A model generated the notes under the pieces. It was not told the DNA's origin. It did not search any database and saw nothing but the letters and a program-made list of their open reading frames with translations. A program made the translations under genes and the position numbers. Shown here in pieces: positions 51,752 through 60,576 of a DNA stretch of 64,000 nt; the stretch's first letter is position 1; each line of letters opens with the position of its first letter. This DNA is from Tabrizicola fusiformis (GTDB taxonomy: Bacteria > Pseudomonadota > Alphaproteobacteria > Rhodobacterales > Rhodobacteraceae): the NCBI RefSeq assembly GCF_013328815.1, contig NZ_JABUHN010000001.1:310001-374000 (forward strand), given 5' to 3'.

Positions 51752-52636
51752 ATGATCGACAAGCTGGAAATGTTCATCGCCCTTGCGAACGAGCGGCATT
51801 TCGGCCGCGCGGCCGAGGCTTGTGGCGTGGCGCAGCCCAGCCTGTCGTCCGCCATCCGCCAGCTTGAGGATCAGTTGGGTGTGCAACTGGTGTTTCGCGG
51901 CTCCCGCTTTCAGGGGCTGACGCCCGAGGGGCAGCGCGTGCTGGACTGGGCGCGGCGGATCGTGGGCGACATGCGCGCGCTCAAGGACGAAATGCGCACG
52001 GTTCACCGGGGGCTGTCGGGCAATCTGCGGTTGGGAGTGATCCCCACCGCCCTGCCGATGATTGCCGATCTGACCGCGCCTTTCACCGCGCGCCATCCCA
52101 ATCTTCGGGTGACGATCCTGTCGCGCACCTCGGTTGAAATCCTTGACGGTCTGGAAAGCCTCGAACTGGATGCCGGTATCACCTATCTGGACAATGAGCC
52201 GCTGGGCCGTGTGACCCAGACCCCGCTTTATACCGAATTTTACCGTTTTCTCTGCGCCCCCGCCTCACCGCTCGCTGGGCGCGACAGTGTGACCTGGGCC
52301 GAGGTGGCGCAGGAACCGCTGTGCCTGCTGACCGCCGACATGCAGAACCGCCGCATCGTGAACCAGCATCTGGCCGAGGCAGGGGCGCGGGTGCAGGCGA
52401 TGGTGGAATCCAATTCCTCGATCGCGCTGATCGCCCATGTCCGTTCCGGGCGCTGGGCCTCGGTCGTGCCGATGAAACTGGCGGGGATGTTCGAGGGTGC
52501 GGGCCTTGCAGCCATTCCGATTGTCGAGCCAGAGGCGGAACATCTGGTCGGACTGATCGCCCCCCGGCGCGAGCCGCAGACGCCCGTCCTTGCCGCGCTG
52601 ATCGAAGAGGCGGTGCGGCTGGCGCGGCTGCTTTAG
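51752..52636 (+). CDS. LysR-family regulator, FdsR-like
   Basis: A 294-residue LysR protein. The N-terminus MIDKLEMFIALANERHFGRAAEACGV-type sequence, with the winged helix at about 18-60, is that of regulators which accompany fds formate dehydrogenase operons in proteobacteria (family knowledge). Here it lies 4 kb upstream of fdsG, separated by uvrC and a three-gene group. It would sense formate or a related metabolite through the C-terminal domain and bind the palindromes at 47664-47716 (inference). Converges with the hemolysin-III gene with a 4-base overlap. Confidence 0.78.
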   Translation: MIDKLEMFIALANERHFGRAAEACGVAQPSLSSAIRQLEDQLGVQLVFRGSRFQGLTPEGQRVLDWARRIVGDMRALKDEMRTVHRGLSGNLRLGVIPTALPMIADLTAPFTARHPNLRVTILSRTSVEILDGLESLELDAGITYLDNEPLGRVTQTPLYTEFYRFLCAPASPLAGRDSVTWAEVAQEPLCLLTADMQNRRIVNQHLAEAGARVQAMVESNSSIALIAHVRSGRWASVVPMKLAGMFEGAGLAAIPIVEPEAEHLVGLIAPRREPQTPVLAALIEEAVRLARLL

Positions 52637-53286
52637 CCCGTCACCACCTGCACCATGACGGCGGCATAGAACACCATGGTGGCCGCCAGCACGAAGACAT
52701 GCCAGATCGTCTTGTGGAACGGCAGCGCCTTCCACAGGTAAAAGGCCACGCCGGTCGTATAGATCAGCCCGCCGATGATCATCAGCACCACGACCGGCAT
52801 CGGCAGCGCCGCCAGCATCGGCCCGCCCGCGATGAAACCCGCCCAGCCCATGCCAAGGTAAAGCGACAGCGCTAGCCAGCGGAACCGCGCCGGCGAGATG
52901 GTTTTCAGTCCGACACCCGCGGCAGCGGCGCCCCACATCACCGTGGTCAACCCCCAACCCTGACCCGAGATCAGCGCGAAGGGCGTATAGGTGCCCGCAA
53001 TCTTGAGGTAGATCGCCGAATGGTCCAGCCGCCGCAAAAGCCAGTTCCAGTCGGGCCGCCCGATCATGTTGTAAAGCGCCGAGAACAGGATCATCAGCAC
53101 CAGCGTCGCCCCATAGACCGAGGCGCCGACCACCGAAGGCGCATCGCCGCGCAGAAGGGCGGTCAGCACGATCAGCACCGGCACCGCCCCGGCCACCATG
53201 GCCAGCCCGGTGACATGCACCACAGCATCGGAAAGGCGCTCGGCGCGGGTATAGGCGGGGCGGGTGGTGATGGCGGAGGATTGCAT
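52633..53286 (-). CDS. Hemolysin III family membrane protein (TrhA/YqfA type)
   Basis: A 217-residue protein with seven membrane segments of the PAQR/hemolysin III family: RAERLSDAVVHVTGLAMV at the start, LDHSAIYLKIAGTYTPF and FVLAATMVFYAAVM near the end. The conserved metal-site residues (Ser/His in DAVVHV, Asp/His in LDHSAI, His near HVFVL) are present. Bacterial members affect membrane-lipid balance; hemolysis is not established for most. Confidence 0.87.
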   Translation of the reverse strand: MQSSAITTRPAYTRAERLSDAVVHVTGLAMVAGAVPVLIVLTALLRGDAPSVVGASVYGATLVLMILFSALYNMIGRPDWNWLLRRLDHSAIYLKIAGTYTPFALISGQGWGLTTVMWGAAAAGVGLKTISPARFRWLALSLYLGMGWAGFIAGGPMLAALPMPVVVLMIIGGLIYTTGVAFYLWKALPFHKTIWHVFVLAATMVFYAAVMVQVVTG

Positions 53287-53362
53287 GTGATAAGCCTGCC
53301 ACGCCCCCCGGCCCCAGCACAAGTTGTGCCTGGGCCGTGACGTAGGGGCAACTGACGCGGCA

Positions 53363-53382
53363 CTGTCACAATACTCTGTCAT
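53363..53382 (+). promoter_or_regulatory. Imperfect Pho-box-like direct repeat before ppk2
   Basis: CTGTCAC (53363-53369) and CTGTCAT (53376-53382) match PhoB half-sites, but the period is 13 bp instead of 11. They lie 30-50 bases before the ppk2 start. Phosphate control would make sense for a polyphosphate kinase; the wrong spacing lowers confidence. Confidence 0.3.
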
Positions 53383-53412
53383 CTCCGGCTTTGAACGCGA
53401 GGAACCCATCAG

Positions 53413-54330
53413 ATGCCGAAGACCCAAGACACCATCGCTCAGGATTGGCTGGCCGAAGAACTGGCCGAAATTCTGGACGAGGATTACGAGCTTGAAATCG
53501 AGGACGCGACCCTGTCGCGCGAAATCTCGCGCCTTTACAAGGACAAGCATCCCGATGCGCTGGACCGCCGGGTTTATCTTTCGGAACTGATCCGCCTGCA
53601 GTCCGAGTTGATCAAGCTGCAGGACTGGGTGCAGCACAGCAAAGAAAAAGTGGTCGTGCTGTTCGAAGGCCGCGATTCTGCAGGCAAGGGCGGGGTGATC
53701 AAGCGAATCACCCAGCGGCTGAACCCGCGTGTGGTGCGCACCGTGGCGCTGCCTGCGCCCTCGGACCGCGAGAAAACCCAGTGGTATTTTCAGCGCTATG
53801 TGCCGCATCTGCCCGCCGGTGGCGAAATCGTGCTGTTCGACCGCAGCTGGTATAACCGCGCCGGGGTCGAGCGGGTGATGGGCTTTGCCACCGAAGATCA
53901 GGTCGAGCAGTTCCTGAACGACACGCCCGAGTTTGAGCGGATGCTGGTGCGCTCGGGCATCCGGGTGGTGAAATACTGGTTCTCGATCACCGATCAGGAA
54001 CAGCAGATGCGCTTCCTCATGCGGATTCACGACCCGATGAAGCAGTGGAAACTCTCTCCGATGGACCTCCAAAGCCGCGTACGCTGGGAGCAATACACCA
54101 AGGCCAAGGAAGAGATGATGGCCCGCACCAACATCCCCGAAGCGCCGTGGTATATCGTCGAGGGCAATGACAAGAAGCGGGCGCGGCTGAACTGCATCGC
54201 GCATCTGCTGGACCTGATCCCCTATGAGCCGGTCCCGCATGAAGAGATCCACCTGCCCGAGCGGGTGTTCAATCCCGACTATGAACGCGCGGTCCTGCCG
54301 CCCGAGCTTTACGTTCCCGGCCGCTACTGA
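53413..54330 (+). CDS. ppk2: Polyphosphate kinase 2
   Basis: A 305-residue class I-like PPK2, which transfers phosphate between polyphosphate and nucleoside diphosphates. Walker A is GRDSAGKGG (86-94), Walker B and lid are LFDRSWYNRAGVERVMGF, and the family segment KQWKLSPMDLQSRVRWEQY follows. The N-terminal acidic region (LAEILDEDYELEIEDA) is common in the family. Single gene, about 90 bp before pgsA. Confidence 0.93.
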   Translation: MPKTQDTIAQDWLAEELAEILDEDYELEIEDATLSREISRLYKDKHPDALDRRVYLSELIRLQSELIKLQDWVQHSKEKVVVLFEGRDSAGKGGVIKRITQRLNPRVVRTVALPAPSDREKTQWYFQRYVPHLPAGGEIVLFDRSWYNRAGVERVMGFATEDQVEQFLNDTPEFERMLVRSGIRVVKYWFSITDQEQQMRFLMRIHDPMKQWKLSPMDLQSRVRWEQYTKAKEEMMARTNIPEAPWYIVEGNDKKRARLNCIAHLLDLIPYEPVPHEEIHLPERVFNPDYERAVLPPELYVPGRY

Positions 54331-54422
54331 GAGCGGCCTTCGCAAGGCAGCGACTGAAGTGCCACAGGGCGGCGTTGAATTTCCGCCCTTTCTTTCGGCG
54401 CGTTTTCGGCTACCAATCCGGC

Positions 54423-55088
54423 ATGACCTGGAACATCCCGAATATCCTGACGGTCCTTCGCCTGCTCGCCGCACCCGGTGTCGCGGTGATGTTCCTGTAT
54501 TTCCACCGGCCTTGGGCCGATTGGTTCGCGCTGTCGCTGTTCGTTGGCGCTGCGATTACCGATTGGTTCGACGGCTACCTTGCCCGGCTGTGGAAGCAGG
54601 AATCGAAATTCGGCGCCATGCTGGACCCGATTGCCGACAAGGCGATGGTGCTGATCGCCATCATGGTGCTGACCGGCTATAACGGCATGAACCCTTGGCT
54701 GATCCTGCCCGCCACGGTGATCCTGTTCCGCGAGGTGTTCGTGGCCGGCCTGCGCGAGTTTTTGGGCGCCAAGGCCGGGCTCCTGAAGGTCACCAAGCTG
54801 GCCAAGTGGAAGACGACGGCGCAGATGGTGGCGATTGCCACGCTGTTTCTGGGCACGGGGCTGGAATATCTCAACGGCGTGGCGATGCAGGGCATGACGC
54901 CCGAGCAATATGCCGAAGCGGTCAGTGCCGGGCTGGCCGATCCGATCCGCGCCTGCGGCAACCGCGATTGCGCCTCATTCGCCAATATTCTGGGGCTGGT
55001 GCTGATCTGGCTGGCGGCGATCCTGACTGCCATCACCGGCTGGGACTATTTCCGCAAGGCGCTGCCCTATCTCAGGGACGACCGATGA
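54423..55088 (+). CDS. pgsA: CDP-diacylglycerol-glycerol-3-phosphate 3-phosphatidyltransferase
   Basis: A 221-residue membrane enzyme that makes phosphatidylglycerol-phosphate. The CDP-alcohol phosphotransferase motif is complete (DGYLAR, then GAMLDPIADK). About five membrane segments. MTWNIPNILTVLRLL is the typical start, so the ATG at 54423 was chosen. It overlaps moaD by four bases (ATGA). Confidence 0.93.
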   Translation: MTWNIPNILTVLRLLAAPGVAVMFLYFHRPWADWFALSLFVGAAITDWFDGYLARLWKQESKFGAMLDPIADKAMVLIAIMVLTGYNGMNPWLILPATVILFREVFVAGLREFLGAKAGLLKVTKLAKWKTTAQMVAIATLFLGTGLEYLNGVAMQGMTPEQYAEAVSAGLADPIRACGNRDCASFANILGLVLIWLAAILTAITGWDYFRKALPYLRDDR

Positions 55089-55333
55089 TCGAGGTGCTTT
55101 ACTTCGCCTGGCTGCGCGAGCGGATCGGGGAACGGCGCGAGCGGGTGGAAACCCGGGCCGCGACCGTGGCCGATCTGGTCGCGGAACTGGCTGTCCGCAG
55201 CGAGGGTCATGCGCTGGCCTTTGCCGACCGCACCAGCCTGCGCGTGGCGCTGGATCAGGAGCTTGCCGGTTTCGACAGCCCGCTGACGGGCGTGCGTGAG
55301 GTGGCGTTTTTTCCGCCGATGACCGGGGGCTGA
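55085..55333 (+). CDS. moaD: Molybdopterin synthase small subunit MoaD
   Basis: An 82-residue ubiquitin-like sulfur carrier ending in the required Gly-Gly (PPMTGG). It donates sulfur to cyclic pyranopterin monophosphate in molybdopterin synthesis. Overlaps pgsA by four bases and is one base from moaE. The pathway serves Mo enzymes such as the FdsA encoded in this window. Confidence 0.93.
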   Translation: MIEVLYFAWLRERIGERRERVETRAATVADLVAELAVRSEGHALAFADRTSLRVALDQELAGFDSPLTGVREVAFFPPMTGG

Positions 55334-55334
55334 G

Positions 55335-55775
55335 ATGCGGCTTTCGGTGCAGGAAACCGCGTTCGATCTGGGGGCCGAAAGCAACACTTTCGCCGCTGGC
55401 GCTGCGGGCGCCGGGGCGGTGGTGACCTTCACCGGCCTTGTGCGCGACAATGGCGGTGCCTTGGCGGCAATGGAGATCGAGCATTACCCGGGCATGACCG
55501 AAAAGGCGATTGCGGCGATGATGGATCAGGCCAAGGCGCGTTTCGCGCTGGCCGATGCGCTGGTGATTCACCGCTTTGGCCGGCTGGCGGCGGGCGAGAC
55601 GATCATGATGGTTGCCACTGCCGCCCCGCACCGCGCCGATGCCTTTGCCGCGGCCGAGTTCCTGATGGACTGGCTGAAATCCCGCGCGCCGTTCTGGAAG
55701 AAGGAAATCGGGGCCGATGGCGCGGCATGGGTTGCGGCCAAGGATGAAGACGAGGCGGCGCTGACCCGTTGGTAA
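55335..55775 (+). CDS. moaE: Molybdopterin synthase large subunit MoaE
   Basis: A 146-residue catalytic subunit. Family segments are VVTFTGLVRDNGG, EIEHYPGMTEKAI, HRFGRLAAGETIMMVA and the active-site lysine region KSRAPFWKKE. It forms the heterotetramer with MoaD that makes molybdopterin. Followed by a palindrome that probably terminates the operon. Confidence 0.94.
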   Translation: MRLSVQETAFDLGAESNTFAAGAAGAGAVVTFTGLVRDNGGALAAMEIEHYPGMTEKAIAAMMDQAKARFALADALVIHRFGRLAAGETIMMVATAAPHRADAFAAAEFLMDWLKSRAPFWKKEIGADGAAWVAAKDEDEAALTRW

Positions 55776-55794
55776 GATGGGCAGATTGCCCATC
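55776..55794. terminator. REP-like palindrome between moaE and the P1 peptidase
   Basis: GATGGGCA-N3-TGCCCATC, filling the whole 19-bp gap between the convergent stops, followed by CTACG. The same style of palindrome beside a TAG/CTA step is seen at 5149-5199. It may terminate both genes. Confidence 0.5.
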
Positions 55795-56784
55795 CTACGC
55801 GAAATGGCTGCGCCATGCCGGTTGCAGGTCGCCCGGCATCGGTTCTGCCGCATGGACCCCGCGCGCAATGGCCCGCGCCAGACAGGTCGCCGCGGCATGG
55901 CCGATCTGGAACAGATCGGTTACCGGATCGGTCAGCGCCCGCGCGCCTGTGGCCGCGGCAAAGACCAGATCGCCGTCCAGAAGCGTATGCGAGGGCACGA
56001 TCGCCCGCGCCATGCCATCCTGCGCCGCCGTGGCCATACGCGTCGCCTCGGCCTGCGTAAGCCGGGCATCGGTGGCGACAATCGCAATCGTGGTTGCTTC
56101 GCCCATCCGTTTGCGCGGCAGCGGCGCCTCTGACGGCGGGAAGGCCGAAACGGCGCCCAGCCCGCCGAACTCCGCCCCGATTTCCCAAGGGGCGGCCCAG
56201 AATTGCGGGCCGTCGCCCACAGTGACCGAGCCAAGTGCATTCACCGCCACCACCGCGCCCACCGAAATCCCCGACGGCAGCACACAAGAGGCGGACCCCA
56301 GCCCGCCCTTCCACCGCCCGGTCAGCGCGCCATATCCCGCCCCCGCGCTGCCAAGGGCAAAGCTGGCATCCGCCGCGGCAAGGGCCTGCGCACCAAGGTC
56401 GTAATAGGAATTGCGGGTCCATCCCTTGTCACCGCCGTTCAGCAGGTCGAACAGGATCGCGCCCGGCACGATGGGCACCCGCTGATCGCCCACCGCAAAG
56501 CCGCGCCCCATGGCGCGCAGGCCATCGGCCACCCCCGAGCAGGCATCCAGCCCAAAGGCCGAGCCGCCCGACAGCACCAGCGCATCCACCTCTTGCACCA
56601 GCCGGTCAGGCGCCAGAAGGTCGGTCTCGCGCGTGCCGGGTGCCCCGCCCATCACCGAAACCGCCGCCACAAAGGGCTGCGCGCCCAGCAACACCGTGCA
56701 GCCCGAGCGCAGGCGGGCATCAATGGCATGGCCCACCCGCAGCCCGGCAATATCGGTGATCAGATTGCGCTTGCCCGGCTTCAT
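55795..56784 (-). CDS. P1-family peptidase (DmpA/BapA-like)
   Basis: A 329-residue Ntn-type hydrolase, the family of L-aminopeptidase/D-esterase/amidase enzymes that cut themselves into two chains. It starts with NLITDIAGLRVGHA, then VMGGAPGTRETDLLAP and LSGGSAFGLDACSGVADGL. The central VVAVNALGSV lies where autocleavage occurs in the family; the exact nucleophile was not assigned. Probably peptide or amide degradation. Confidence 0.85.
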   Translation of the reverse strand: MKPGKRNLITDIAGLRVGHAIDARLRSGCTVLLGAQPFVAAVSVMGGAPGTRETDLLAPDRLVQEVDALVLSGGSAFGLDACSGVADGLRAMGRGFAVGDQRVPIVPGAILFDLLNGGDKGWTRNSYYDLGAQALAAADASFALGSAGAGYGALTGRWKGGLGSASCVLPSGISVGAVVAVNALGSVTVGDGPQFWAAPWEIGAEFGGLGAVSAFPPSEAPLPRKRMGEATTIAIVATDARLTQAEATRMATAAQDGMARAIVPSHTLLDGDLVFAAATGARALTDPVTDLFQIGHAAATCLARAIARGVHAAEPMPGDLQPAWRSHFA

Positions 56785-56854
56785 GGTTCCCCACCCGGGC
56801 GCCCGCCGCCCATGGGGCAGAAGATGGCATGGCCGGATGCCCGCGCAAAGCGGT

Positions 56855-56980
56855 TCAGAACAGAACCGATCCCCGCGCCTCGGCGGCGATGAACAAAAGC
56901 ACCGCCGCGGCCAGCATCAGGCACAGCCGGAGCGGGGGAATGCGTTTGCGGTCCTTGGGTATGTCGAGCATCGGTTCCAT
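56855..56980 (-). CDS. Very small membrane protein, hypothetical
   Basis: A 41-residue frame (MEPMLDIPKDRKRIPPLRL, then the hydrophobic LMLAAAVLLFIAAEARGSVLF) with AGAAGG upstream of the ATG at 56980. One membrane segment at the C-terminus suggests a tail-anchored small protein. It lies in the gap between the P1 peptidase and pheT. Coding status is not certain. Confidence 0.4.
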   Translation of the reverse strand: MEPMLDIPKDRKRIPPLRLCLMLAAAVLLFIAAEARGSVLF

Positions 56981-57170
56981 GCCGCCTTCTAGCCCAGCGG
57001 GCTGCCCAGAATGTGGCGCCGCACCCGTTGCCACGGCGACAAGCCGTTTCTGCCGGGGAAACAGGCCGGCAATCCGCCGCCCTGCCGCTTCCCCTTGGCG
57101 CCGCTTTGCGCTAATCCCAGCGCTGACCATTCCCGGGCGCGACCCGGCACGAACCGCAAGGGCCAGACCG

Positions 57171-59582
57171 ATGAAATTCACCCTGTCCTGGCTGAAGGAT
57201 CACCTTGAGACTTCGGCCCCGCTTGACGACATCCTCTATGCCCTGACCGATCTCGGGCTTGAGGTTGAGGAGGTGGTTGATCCTGCCGCGCGTCTGGCGT
57301 CCTTTACCCTTGCCAAGGTGCTTCACGCCGAACCCCATCCCGATGCCGACCGTCTGCGCGTCTGCCGGGTGCTGACGGATGAGGGCGAAAAGCAGATCGT
57401 CTGCGGCGCCCCCAATGCGCGGGCGGGCATCACCGTGGTTCTGTGCAAGCCGGGCGATTATGTGCCGGGCATCGACGTGACCCTTGGCGTCGGCAAGATC
57501 CGGGGCGTGGAAAGCCACGGCATGATGGCTTCGGAGCGCGAGCTGGAGCTGTCGGACGAACATAACGGCATCATCGAGCTGCCCTCGGGAGAGGTTGGCG
57601 AAAGGTTTGTCGATTGGCTGGCCGCGAACCGCCCCGGCACGGTGGACCCGATGATCCATATCAAGATCACCCCCAACCGCCCCGATGCGCTGGGCGTGCG
57701 GGGGCTGGCGCGCGACCTTGCGGCGCGTGGCCTTGGCGTGCTGAAACCGCTGGTCATTGAGCCGGTGGCGGGGGCTTTCCCCTCGCCCATCGCAGTGCAG
57801 ATCGACGATGCGCTGAAGGTCAACGGCTGCCCGCATTTCGCGGGCCGGGTCATTCGCGGCGTGAAGAACGGCCCCTCGCCCGACTGGTTGCAAGCCCGGC
57901 TGAAGGCGATCGGGTTGCGGCCGATTTCGGCGCTGGTCGATATCACCAACTTCTTCACCTTCGCCCTGAACCGCCCCCTGCATGTGTTTGACGCCGACAA
58001 GGTGACGGGCGGCGTGCTGCGCATTCATCCGGCAGCGGGCGGCGAAGAGCTTCTGGCGCTGGATGGCAAGACCTATGCGCTGCGGGCCGGGCAGATGGCG
58101 ATTTCCGATGCCACGGGCGTGGAAAGCCTTGCGGGCATCATGGGGGGCGAGCATTCGGGCTGCACCGAGGGCACGGTGAATGTCTTCCTTGAAAGCGCGT
58201 TCTGGGATCCGATCACGGTGGCCAGCACCGGGCGGGCGCTCAAGATCAACTCCGACGCGCGCTATCGGTTTGAACGTGGCGTTGACCCGGCCTTCACCCT
58301 GCCGGGGCTGGAGCTGGCCACGCAGATGGTGCTGGACCTCTGCGGTGGTGAAGCGTCTGCGGTGGTGCAGGACGGCGCCGCACCCGATGTGACCCGCGCC
58401 TACCGGCTGGACCCGGCCCGGGTGATCAGCCTTGTCGGTATGGACATTCCCGAGGCCGAGCAGCGCGCCACGCTGGTGGCCCTTGGCTTCACGCTGAACG
58501 GCGATATGGCCACCCCGCCCACCTGGCGCCCCGACGTGCTGGGCGAAGCCGATCTGGTCGAGGAAGTGGCCCGTGTCGCCAGCCTGACCAAGTTGCAGGG
58601 CAAGCCCTTGAAACGGGCGGTGCCCGGCGTGCCGCGCCCGATCCTGACGCCGATGCAGATGCGCGAAAAGGCGGCGCGGCGGACCATTGCGGCGTTGGGC
58701 TACAACGAATGCGTGACCTACAGCTTCATCGACCAGACGGCGGCCACGCTGTTCGGCGGCGGGCAGGATGCGGTGCGGGTGGACAATCCGATTTCCTCGG
58801 AAATGACCCATCTGCGCCCCGACCTGCTACCGGGCCTTCTGCGGGCGGCGGCGCGCAATCAGGCGCGCGGCTTCATGGACCTTGCGCTGGCCGAAATCGG
58901 CCCCGCCTTCCACGGCGGCGAACCGGGCGAGCAGCATTTGCAGGCGACCGGGCTTCTGGTCGGCGCCTCGGCCCCCCGCGATCCGCATGGCAGCCGCCGT
59001 CCGGTGGATGTGTTCGACGTGAAGGCGGATGTCGAGGCGGTTCTGGCTGCCCTCGGCGCCCCGGCCAAGGTGCAAGTGGGCCGCAAACTGGCGGCGTGGT
59101 GGCATCCGGGCCGCTCGGGCACGCTGGGCCTTGGCCCGAATGTGATGGCGACCTTTGGTGAAGTGCATCCCCGTGTGCTGGCGGCGATGGAGGTCAAGGG
59201 GCCTGCGGTGGCATTTACCGTGCTGGTCGGCAATGTGCCGCAGCCCAAGGTGAAAACCCCGCTGCGCGCCGCGCTGACCATCAGCGACCTGCAGGCGGTT
59301 GACCGCGATTTCGCCTTTGTCGTGGACAAGGGGGTTGAGGTGCTGACCGCCGTGAATGCCGCGCAAGGCGCCGACAAGGCCCTGATCGAAAGCGTCCGGG
59401 TCTTCGACCAGTTCACGGGCGAGAAGGCTGAGGCACAGATGGGCGCAGGCAAGAAGTCCATCGCGCTGACCGTGCGGTTACAGCCGGTGGACAAGACCCT
59501 GACCGAAGCGGATATCGAGGTGGTCTCGAAGAAGATCGTCGAGAAGGTCACCAAGGCGACCGGCGGCACCCTGCGCGGCTGA
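57171..59582 (+). CDS. pheT: Phenylalanyl-tRNA synthetase beta subunit
   Basis: An 803-residue subunit: N-terminal B1 and tRNA-binding domain (about 40-150, AEPHPDADRLRVCRV), the B3/B4 editing domain (about 210-370), B5, the catalytic-like core (GYNECVTYSF, VDNPISSEMTHLRPDLLPGL) and C-terminal ferredoxin-like anticodon domain (RDFAFVVDKGVEV). The start MKFTLSWLKDHLET at 57171 is the family's standard. The alpha subunit gene pheS is not beside it in this window, although the two are often adjacent. Confidence 0.95.
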   Translation: MKFTLSWLKDHLETSAPLDDILYALTDLGLEVEEVVDPAARLASFTLAKVLHAEPHPDADRLRVCRVLTDEGEKQIVCGAPNARAGITVVLCKPGDYVPGIDVTLGVGKIRGVESHGMMASERELELSDEHNGIIELPSGEVGERFVDWLAANRPGTVDPMIHIKITPNRPDALGVRGLARDLAARGLGVLKPLVIEPVAGAFPSPIAVQIDDALKVNGCPHFAGRVIRGVKNGPSPDWLQARLKAIGLRPISALVDITNFFTFALNRPLHVFDADKVTGGVLRIHPAAGGEELLALDGKTYALRAGQMAISDATGVESLAGIMGGEHSGCTEGTVNVFLESAFWDPITVASTGRALKINSDARYRFERGVDPAFTLPGLELATQMVLDLCGGEASAVVQDGAAPDVTRAYRLDPARVISLVGMDIPEAEQRATLVALGFTLNGDMATPPTWRPDVLGEADLVEEVARVASLTKLQGKPLKRAVPGVPRPILTPMQMREKAARRTIAALGYNECVTYSFIDQTAATLFGGGQDAVRVDNPISSEMTHLRPDLLPGLLRAAARNQARGFMDLALAEIGPAFHGGEPGEQHLQATGLLVGASAPRDPHGSRRPVDVFDVKADVEAVLAALGAPAKVQVGRKLAAWWHPGRSGTLGLGPNVMATFGEVHPRVLAAMEVKGPAVAFTVLVGNVPQPKVKTPLRAALTISDLQAVDRDFAFVVDKGVEVLTAVNAAQGADKALIESVRVFDQFTGEKAEAQMGAGKKSIALTVRLQPVDKTLTEADIEVVSKKIVEKVTKATGGTLRG

Positions 59583-59599
59583 TCTGCCCGGCAGAAAGC

Positions 59600-59627
59600 A
59601 AAAGGCCCCCGAACCGGGGGCCTTTTT
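59600..59627. terminator. Intrinsic terminator of pheT
   Basis: AAAAGGCCCCCG, three-base loop, CGGGGGCCTTTT, then more T. A strong 12-bp dyad between the convergent pheT and DUF1523 genes, with A and T runs on the two sides, so it can serve both. Confidence 0.85.
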
Positions 59628-60283
59628 CATTTCTTGCGGCTGAACCAGCCCTTGATCTGGCCCCAGAATCCGCCGGCCCGGTTCTCGACCCCGTCCCATG
59701 CCTCTTCGACATTGGCGGCGGCGGGTTCCACCGTGCGCTCCCAGAACTGCGCCCACATCCGGCGGATCATCACCACCACAAACAGCAGAAGCACCAGCAC
59801 GACGATGTTGACCCAAGGGATGATCTGCTCATCCGGGCCGCTCGCCTCGCGCACGGCGACGGCATTGGGATAGATCGACAGGATCGGCAGCCGCCAGCCG
59901 TAATGCGTCACCACCACCCATTTCGGATTGGCCGCGTCCGATTTCAGATTGGTCGCCTCGGCCTGCAGGTTCGAGCTGTCATATTTGAAATAGGGCGGCC
60001 AGACCCAGCCGGTATCCTCATTGCGATAGACCATCACCTTGCCGTTGGCGAAGGCGGTATCGACAAAGCGGATGTCGCGGGTGGTGGTGCCCTCTGCTGT
60101 GCCGGAATCCGGCGAGGAATAGGCCCAACTGTTTTCCGTCCCGACCGTGGTCAGTCGGTTATAGGTGTTGGTGATCCGCACGATATCGTGCTGCGGCAGG
60201 GTGTAATGCAGAAACCCCGCCACGAACAGGAACAGGACAATGCGCAACGTCCATTTGGCATAGGTCCAGAATTTACCACCCAT
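59627..60283 (-). CDS. DUF1523-family membrane protein
   Basis: A 218-residue protein with an N-terminal membrane segment (about 13-28), a periplasmic-looking domain (HDIVRITNTYNRL, VMVYRNEDTGWVWPPYFKYD, THYGWRLPILSIYPNAVAV) and a second membrane segment near residue 160 (VNIVVLVLLLFVVVMI). Such proteins are annotated DUF1523. Function unknown. Last gene of the leftward operon from the right edge. Confidence 0.75.
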   Translation of the reverse strand: MGGKFWTYAKWTLRIVLFLFVAGFLHYTLPQHDIVRITNTYNRLTTVGTENSWAYSSPDSGTAEGTTTRDIRFVDTAFANGKVMVYRNEDTGWVWPPYFKYDSSNLQAEATNLKSDAANPKWVVVTHYGWRLPILSIYPNAVAVREASGPDEQIIPWVNIVVLVLLLFVVVMIRRMWAQFWERTVEPAAANVEEAWDGVENRAGGFWGQIKGWFSRKK

Positions 60284-60294
60284 CGGGGCCTCCG

Positions 60295-60576
60295 TTACTG
60301 ATAGTTCACCAGATAGGTGGTGATGGCGACGATTGCCATGGGAATGATATAGACCAGCACGATCAGCTTGCGCCGCAGGCTGTGGCGATAGGCGGCCATC
60401 CCCGCCTCGATAAAGGCCGCCCGCTCATCCGGCAGGCTGCCTTCGCAGGCGGGGTCCGTGTCCCATTCCTTCTCAAGCCGCTCGCGCCGGACCGAGCGGG
60501 AATAGATCGAGACCAGCACATAGACCAGCGTCAGGGCGACAAAGCCGAACACGGCAAGGCGGATCAATCCGATCAT
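60295..60576 (-). CDS. Small two-segment membrane protein
   Basis: A 93-residue protein with membrane segments at about 4-24 (LIRLAVFGFVALTLVYVLVS) and 70-90 (LIVLVYIIPMAIVAITTYLV), joined by a charged cytoplasmic or periplasmic loop (RRERLEKEWDTDPACEG). Its start overlaps the preceding gene by four bases and it is 11 bp before the DUF1523 gene. No known function. Confidence 0.75.
   Translation of the reverse strand: MIGLIRLAVFGFVALTLVYVLVSIYSRSVRRERLEKEWDTDPACEGSLPDERAAFIEAGMAAYRHSLRRKLIVLVYIIPMAIVAITTYLVNYQ

Noticed and set aside
49913-51755. Plus-strand frames opposite the FolM-like and SppA-like genes
   Set aside because: No motifs, unlikely composition; the minus-strand genes have complete active sites.
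56829-57170. Longer N-terminus for PheT
   Set aside because: Family proteins start MKFTLSWL, which begins at 57171; upstream codons are not protein-like.
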